From: Ceratobasidium sp. AG-K
Taxonomy: Eukaryota > Basidiomycota > Agaricomycetes > Cantharellales > Ceratobasidiaceae
Reading direction: 5' to 3'
Assembly: GCA_037039685.1 (NCBI GenBank)
Contig: JAWNGF010000010.1
Location: 124,001 to 188,000, forward strand
DNA: 64,000 nt
The translations under genes were made by a program, and so were the position numbers. Under the pieces are notes generated by a model that was given only the letters and a program-made list of their open reading frames with translations, searched no databases and was not told where the DNA came from. Positions 58,626-64,000 of the stretch are shown here, one piece after another. Each line of letters begins with the position of its first letter. Position 1 is the first letter of the stretch.

Positions 58626-61600
58626 TGTAAGGAGCAGAGAAGATTTAGCGAGTTGAGCAATGGGTAGAGCTTGGAGTAGATGCAAGTGTTGCAAGTGACA
58701 CTACTGGCTTCGCCCCTTCTGCCTTTTATCTTCCCTGGAACATAGTTAGATGGCGTGGGAGCTTCGGGGTGTCGGCGTAGAAGGTCCTTGATGATCTTTG
58801 AAAGGTGACCAAAATCTTCCGCCCTTTGTTCCGTGTCTTCTTCACTTCCATAGCCCTTCCACCTGACCCTGTAAAAAAGACCGTCCTTTGTCTCTTTCCA
58901 GTCCAGAATCTTCTCTACTTCATATTCTTCTTCTCCTTCTTCTGTTATGATTGGCGGTGGACGGGGTTGGTTACGGCTGAATTCGGTGTCTTCCTTGTAA
59001 GGGCTGAGCAAATCGATGTGAAAAACAGGGTGCACCCTCATTGTTGCCGGCAAATCGAGCTCATAAGCGTGTGACCCTATCTGTCGCTTCACAACAAATG
59101 GCCCGTGCTTTTTGTTATCCAGTTTCTTTGATGGTCTTTTTGTTTGAATGTTTTTTCCCAGCAGCCATACTAGATCTCCTTCTTGGTATGCGTCCTTTGG
59201 TTCTTCTCCTGGGATTCTTTGGGTTTCCATTGATGCAATTGCTTCGTCGTGGATTTTACGCCATTTTCCTGTGATGTTGTTTGCTTCTGGAACCGTTGAT
59301 TCTTCTGCTGAGATGTTCCACAGTGGTTCCCTCCCGTAGACAATTTCGAAAGGGGAACTACCTGTTACGCGGTGCTTCTGTAGATTATAGCTGAACTCCG
59401 CAATCGGTAATAAGTCCGCCCAATCGTCCTGCCGGTGGTTGACGAACGATCGTAGCCAGCCTTCCATCCATTGATTGATTCTCTCCGTTATTCCATCTGT
59501 TTGGGGGTGATAGGCGGTACTGAAACCTGGGCTAGTTCCGATCTTCTCATAAATGGCTTTCATAAGTTTGGAATTGAAAGTAGTCCCTCGGTCTGAGATC
59601 GTGCTCTTTGGAAAACCGTGTAGTTTCCAAACATTCGTGATAAAAAGATTCGCAAGGTCGCTTGCCGTGTGAGATTCTTTGCAGGGTATGAAGTGCGCCA
59701 TTCTTGAGAATCGGTCTACCACTACTAAGATGCTATCTGATCCTCTGGATTTTGGTAACTTCACCACAAAGTCGAACGCTATGTCTTCCCATGGTCCTTT
59801 TGGAATCCCCAGAGGCTTGATTGGGACTATTGACTTCGATCCCTTTGTCCGTTGGCAGGTCTCGCAGGATTCCACGTATCTGTTTATGCTTTGCTTCATT
59901 CCTGGCCAGAAGTATCTTCTTGATATTAGTTCCAGAGTTCTAGCCTGTCCTTGATGTCCTGCGACCTTTGAGTCGTGATGAATTCGCATGATGGCCAGTC
60001 TGGATTCCTTATCTTCTGGCACGTAGATCCTTCCCTTGAACCATAGTAGTCCCTCCTTGAAATCATAATCTTTTGCGCTGTGTTGTAATGTTTTAGGTAA
60101 CGTTTCCCTTGATTTGCAGATTTCTTTGATTTGTGTCAATCCTTCGTCCGTTTCCTGAGCCTCCTTGATGGTTTCTATGATGTTTGTGTCTACTCGTCCT
60201 ACAAAACCTTTGAACTTTTCGATGGATATCATAACTTGTTCAGGCGTCGGGATATCTTCGTGGTCCAATCGTCTTGACAATAGGTCTGGTTTCGATGACA
60301 GGATTCCAGGGCGGTATATGATGTCAAAGTTATAGGAAGCAAGCAATTGGTGCCATCTTGCGTGTCGACGGTTAAACGTTCTTGCTTCCTTCCAAAATTG
60401 TAGGTTCCTATGGTCGGTGTAGATGGTGATAGGGTCTTTTGTTCCTTCAAGGTATAGTCTCCAATGTGTTAAGGATTCTATGATAGCCATAAGTTCTTTA
60501 TCGTGAACGTCGTAGTTGAGTTGAGCCTCGTTGAAAGACTTTGAAAGAAAAGCAATAGGGTGCAAGTAGCCATCGTCTTGTCTTTGCGACAAGATTGCTC
60601 CCATTGCTACTCCACTTGCGTCTGTTTCCAGGAAAAACGGTTTGTCGGGGTTTGGATGTCGTAGAGTGGGTTCCTTGCTGATTTCCGCTTTTAGGGCTTC
60701 AAAAGCTTCCTGTTGATCGTTTCCCCATTCCCATTTGTTCTCCTTTCGTGTTAAGGTTGTCAGGGGTTTTGCCAATCGGCTGAAATTCGGTACAAATCTT
60801 CTGTAGAAATTTGCGAATCCTAGGAACGCCTGAACTTGTTTGACCGTTCTTGGTTCCTTCCATTCCTTTATTGCCTTCACTTTTTCTTCCTCCATAGAGA
60901 TGCCTGAGTCGCTGATTCCAAGTCCGGTATATGTCAATTTGGTGACAAAGAATTCGCATTTTGCAAGCTTTGCGAACAGATTTTCTTCCAGTAAAATCTT
61001 TAGCACTTTCCTGACATCCACGGTATGTTGACTTCTGTTCTTAGAGAAAACTAGGATGTCGTCAATATATACTATGACACATACGTCGATAAGATCATGG
61101 AAGATGTGGTTCATATATCTTTGGAATATGGCGGGCGCATTTTTTAGTCCAAAAGGCATGACAACATATTCGAACAGTCCTTCTTTTGTTCTGAAAGCTG
61201 TCTTCCATTCGTCTCCTTCCCTGATTCTGATATTGTTGAAACCCATGCGTAGATCGATTTTGGAGAAAATCTTTGCGTCCTTGATTTTATCCAAGAGGTC
61301 TTCCATTAGGGGCACTGGGAATCTGTCATCTTTTGTGATGGCGTTTACTCCTCTGAGATCTTGAACAAGTCGTAGTTGGCGTACTGCCCCTGGATTTTTG
61401 GGATCGATCGGTTTTTTGACAAAGAAGCAAGGTGATGCAATGGGTGATTTGCTTGGTCTGATTTTCCCCGCTGTGATTTCTTCATCCAAGTATTCTCTTA
61501 GTGCAATTGACTCTGCTGGAGAGAGTGGGATAGGTCTGGCTGGTTTCGGAAGTTCGGCTCCTTCCTTGAAGTCGATGGCGCAGTCGTATGGACGATGATC

Positions 61601-62125
61601 CGGGATTCTCTTGAATTTTTCTTCGCTGAAGACGTCGGCAAATTCCTTGAATTCCTCGGGCAGTTCGTCTATCGAGGCTGTCCTTGCTTGAATCGGTTCT
61701 GTCCGCCATTGTATGTGCTTCGTTTTCCAATTGATGATAGGGTTTGATTCTTCTAACCATTCCAATCCTAGGATAAGTTTAGTTTCTCCAGTAGGCATAG
61801 CAAAGAAGACTTGTTTGAAGATTCTTCCTTCCACCTCTAGTTCCAGCTTTGCTTTGAAACGGATTTGGTGAGAGAGTTCCTTCCCCTGGATACCAATTAC
61901 TTTTCTAGGAGTGGAAAGTTCCATGAGTGGAATGTTGTTCAATCGAGCCCACGAGATGTCCAAGAAGTTTTTTGATGCTCCAGAATCGATGAGAGTTGGG
62001 ATAGCTTCTGTGATTCCGGCAACGCTTGCGTAAACAATGGTTGATTCATTTGTCGCTCTAAAGTACATTGTTTCTATTGCCGGTTTTTTGGTCTCTCCAC
62101 ACACAGTTAGAGGGAGACCCCTTCT
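58175..62125 (-). CDS. pol: Element D Pol polyprotein, intact
   Basis: The frame is open for 1317 codons from the frameshift site. Counting from 62104, the protease (LIDSGAS, Asp 40), RT (YIDD about 346), RNase H (TDASG, YTDHRNLQF), integrase zinc finger (HHDSKVAGHQ, CETCQ) and DDE core (VVVDRFSRM, SDRGTTF, ERINQW) are all present. The GPF module (KKHGPFVVKR) and chromodomain (YEVEKILDW, WKGYG) follow. Every catalytic residue I can name is intact, including the Arg codon that is a stop in both C copies. Pol is made only as a Gag-Pol fusion if the -1 shift works. It runs on about 450 nt into ORF3. This is the best candidate for an enzymatically competent copy. Confidence 0.94.
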   Translation of the reverse strand, partial: RRGLPLTVCGETKKPAIETMYFRATNESTIVYASVAGITEAIPTLIDSGASKNFLDISWARLNNIPLMELSTPRKVIGIQGKELSHQIRFKAKLELEVEGRIFKQVFFAMPTGETKLILGLEWLEESNPIINWKTKHIQWRTEPIQARTASIDELPEEFKEFADVFSEEKFKRIPDHRPYDCAIDFKEGAELPKPARPIPLSPAESIALREYLDEEITAGKIRPSKSPIASPCFFVKKPIDPKNPGAVRQLRLVQDLRGVNAITKDDRFPVPLMEDLLDKIKDAKIFSKIDLRMGFNNIRIREGDEWKTAFRTKEGLFEYVVMPFGLKNAPAIFQRYMNHIFHDLIDVCVIVYIDDILVFSKNRSQHTVDVRKVLKILLEENLFAKLAKCEFFVTKLTYTGLGISDSGISMEEEKVKAIKEWKEPRTVKQVQAFLGFANFYRRFVPNFSRLAKPLTTLTRKENKWEWGNDQQEAFEALKAEISKEPTLRHPNPDKPFFLETDASGVAMGAILSQRQDDGYLHPIAFLSKSFNEAQLNYDVHDKELMAIIESLTHWRLYLEGTKDPITIYTDHRNLQFWKEARTFNRRHARWHQLLASYNFDIIYRPGILSSKPDLLSRRLDHEDIPTPEQVMISIEKFKGFVGRVDTNIIETIKEAQETDEGLTQIKEICKSRETLPKTLQHSAKDYDFKEGLLWFKGRIYVPEDKESRLAIMRIHHDSKVAGHQGQARTLELISRRYFWPGMKQSINRYVESCETCQRTKGSKSIVPIKPLGIPKGPWEDIAFDFVVKLPKSRGSDSILVVVDRFSRMAHFIPCKESHTASDLANLFITNVWKLHGFPKSTISDRGTTFNSKLMKAIYEKIGTSPGFSTAYHPQTDGITERINQWMEGWLRSFVNHRQDDWADLLPIAEFSYNLQKHRVTGSSPFEIVYGREPLWNISAEESTVPEANNITGKWRKIHDEAIASMETQRIPGEEPKDAYQEGDLVWLLGKNIQTKRPSKKLDNKKHGPFVVKRQIGSHAYELDLPATMRVHPVFHIDLLSPYKEDTEFSRNQPRPPPIITEEGEEEYEVEKILDWKETKDGLFYRVRWKGYGSEEDTEQRAEDFGHLSKIIKDLLRRHPEAPTPSNYVPGKIKGRRGEASSVTCNTCIYSKLYPLLNSLNLLCSLQCLLSPAPPSSTTSPASWKGQHLLRQESSMPEPLSTFSKGPSKAQEECTLGRRTTFSTQTWANSSGSAKNGLQECSSQERTSSSVEDARPSRCQKWSYYPPTCLGLWNGDKKGHIRASGYQDTTEGNLRCDLGGTTPGTPTTKGISATGS

Positions 62126-62131
62126 TTTCCC
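62090..62131 (-). promoter_or_regulatory. Candidate -1 frameshift signal, element D
   Basis: G GGA AAA at 62125-62131 (minus) is in the Gag frame. A 5-nt spacer and the GGTCTC/GAGACC stem follow, with the Gag stop in the loop. Confidence 0.7.
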
Positions 62132-64000
62132 GAGTCTTCTACGATTGTTGCCTCTCTTCCTTTAACGCTAGGTTCCGTCGTTATCCATTCCTTGGACGGG
62201 CATTTGAATGAACGGTGTCCTTCTTGTCCGCACTTCAGGCAGTGGTTGTTTGCTATCCTTGCCTTGTATACTTCATCAGGCAGCCGCTTTGTAGAGGACT
62301 GTCCGCTAGTGGTTGGCTGGGCTGCCTTCTTCCCTGTCGAGGTCTTGATTTGTTGCAATTTCTGGTCAATAGAGATTGCGATTGAAATCCACCGGTCAAG
62401 GGAAAGTTCCCGTTCTGTCCCATCTTCATTGATCAGGGTCAGTTCGAAGCGAGCTAGTTCGGTCTTGACTTCCGATTTCAACCCTTCCTTGAATTGGTTG
62501 ATCAGAGCTTCTTGACCCCAATTTACGTCTACCAGGAGATATCGGAATTCCGAAGCGTAGTTTGCTACAGAGTTGTTCTGTTTGCATTTTCGGATATCTG
62601 ATTCGGCTTTAGCTTTTTTGTTGGGGTCGCTGAATTGTTCCATGAAGTGTGCCTTGAAACTTTCCCATGATGCGAGGTTTTGGTTATTTTCCCTTTGGTT
62701 AAGCGAACGTAGGAGTACTTGTGCCCAGTGAGTGGCAGCTTTGTTCTCAGATTTGAAGTTTGCTAGGGCTTCGCGGATCCTTTCTTTGTTGGAAGTGTAT
62801 TGATCGCCCAGACGCATAAAGTAGCTTTCCATTTGTGTGATGAACATTTCGGCACCTTCCCCTTTCTTTCCGTCGAAGGCTTCTGGACGAGTCACCTTGG
62901 GACGACGTGGTCCACTACCCGTGTTTGGGTTTTCGACCAGCCGTTGGATTCTTAATTCTAATTCGTCGATCCTGGTAGATTCCGCGTCTGGATGTGGTGG
63001 AGAGTTTGATCGCCTAGAGGGGATTCCGTGCAGGGATGCCTTGTCCATTTCTTCCCGCATATTGTTGATGGTTTCCTGAACCTCTGTGATTTTGGTAGTG
63101 AAGGAGGCTCCCTCCTGTCGTCAGGTTTCTAGTCCTTGTGTTACTGCCTCATTCCATTCAAGTTGGGCTTGCCTGGTAGTGTTGCGTTCTTCGCGTACGT
63201 TATTCACTAGTCCTTGGGTGTTGGTAACTTCATTTCGAAGGCGGGTTACGTCTTGACCGACTAGAAAGGAATTATGTTCGCCGTTTCTTGCCGAGTTTAG
63301 AATGTCTGTCAAGGTTCCTTGTAGAGTGTTGATGGAGTCGTTAAAGATCTGCTGGTTGTTTGCTAGAACCTGTGTGGCTTGTTCTAGGCCACTAAGCCTT
63401 CGATCTATAGTGACTCTCATTCCGTCTATAACCCTAAGGGTAGCGTTGTGTCTTCCTTCTAGAAGGTCGTCTAGGTCATCTAAATTGCTGATTACAGTCC
63501 TGCCGCTAGAACTGGAACTTGAACTTGAGCTTCCTGGATCACCGGCGCTTTGTTGTACCGGGGCTGGTTGCCGGGAGTAACCCTGTGGGATATATGGGGG
63601 TGCTGGAATCGCCGGTGTGACTGGCTGGGAAGCCACTGGAATTGGTCCTGCGTCGGTGACGGTTCCTTCAATTTGAGGAACTATAGGAACATTTGGAACG
63701 TGTGGTGTAGGAGGAGGTCTGATGGGAACAAGCGATACGCCCCCATGAGCTTTGGGTTGGGGAGAAAAGAACTGTCTTCTAGTCCCTAACGGCCACAGGG
63801 GACGTGATGGCCCTGGAGTTGCGGTTGGAATACGAATTACAGCTGGAGTGGGATCATTCGTGAGATCTCCTGGTTCTCTACTTGTGATAGTGGGTTCTTC
63901 CTCCTGTACCGTTGTCATGTCAGAAATGCCGAAAGCTCCCGGCATTGATGCTTGACTTTGGGGGCGTGATCGGGCAGGACCTCCCGCTTGAGTTTGTGCG
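62107..64000 (-). pseudogene. Element D gag, one internal stop, start outside the window
   Basis: The Gag frame enters from the right edge, and the start codon is about 36 codons beyond it. It holds the Pro/Ser-rich N-terminus, a poly-Ser run, the capsid-like region and the knuckle CLKCGQEGHRSFKC. One TGA at 63121-63123 replaces the Leu TTA of C. It is the only defect seen in this element and could be a recent mutation or a base-calling error. The product ends at TAA 62107-62109. Confidence 0.88.

Larger units (their letters stand above)
57363..64000 (-). mobile_element. Element D: Ty3/gypsy chromovirus, runs off the right edge
   Basis: On the minus strand: gag (from beyond 64000 to 62107), frameshift signal, pol (58175-62125), ORF3 (57861-58625) and the 3' LTR (57363-57819). 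It is the same subfamily as C (LTR 457 bp). Pol and ORF3 are intact, and gag has one stop. The base sequence CCTTG at 57358-57362 would be the target duplication, with the partner outside the window. Confidence 0.93.

Overview
The window is from a filamentous fungus, most likely a basidiomycete of the class Agaricomycetes. Host genes carry many short (about 50 nt) introns, there is an AA9 cellulose monooxygenase with a CBM1 module, a TKL-like kinase joined to TPR and CHAT regions, and a RecQ-like helicase remnant. The mix of families resembles Rhizoctonia/Ceratobasidiaceae, but that is inference and was not searched. No taxon is proven by the sequence.

Layout. (1) 1-27152 is a nested stack of Ty3/gypsy chromoviruses with self-priming-type ends. 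Host element E (1-1352 and 25975-27152) is split by element A (1353-25969, target duplication CGCTG). A is split inside gag by element B (3665-21054, duplication GTGTA). B is split inside integrase by element C+ (11642-18874, duplication AACAA). A second C copy (C-, 3797-10897) lies in inverted orientation opposite C+, with 744 bp of B between them. The two C arms are collinear for 7.1 kb and appear identical over the inner 6.2 kb. (2) 27153-57362 is mostly unique host sequence: a helicase remnant, a four-TM membrane protein, tRNA-Ser(CGA), eIF3g, a GRE2-like reductase, an AACCT microsatellite, an unrelated solo LTR (duplication AGACC), a KDM4-like JmjN/JmjC/PHD demethylase, a kinase-TPR-CHAT protein, an orphan membrane protein, and an AA9-CBM1 monooxygenase. 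It ends in a CACTA-type Tnp2 transposase remnant. (3) 57363-64000 is a further chromovirus, D, on the minus strand. It is inserted in the Tnp2 gene and runs off the right edge.

The chromovirus family shares one plan: LTR, a 12-nt self-complementary primer site, gag with a CCHC knuckle, a candidate -1 frameshift signal (GGGAAAA, 5-nt spacer, stem-loop), and pol (protease, RT, RNase H, integrase, GPF module, chromodomain). A conserved 254-codon ORF3 of unknown function then overlaps the end of pol in the -1 frame. A short purine tract and the 3' LTR follow. ORF3 occupies the position where env lies in retroviruses and is intact in C-, C+, B and D. It is the best candidate in this window for an undescribed component.

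Limits: exon models were made by eye from splice motifs and reading frame. Functional calls rest on recognisable motifs. The inverted C pair could partly reflect assembly collapse, and long reads are needed to decide.
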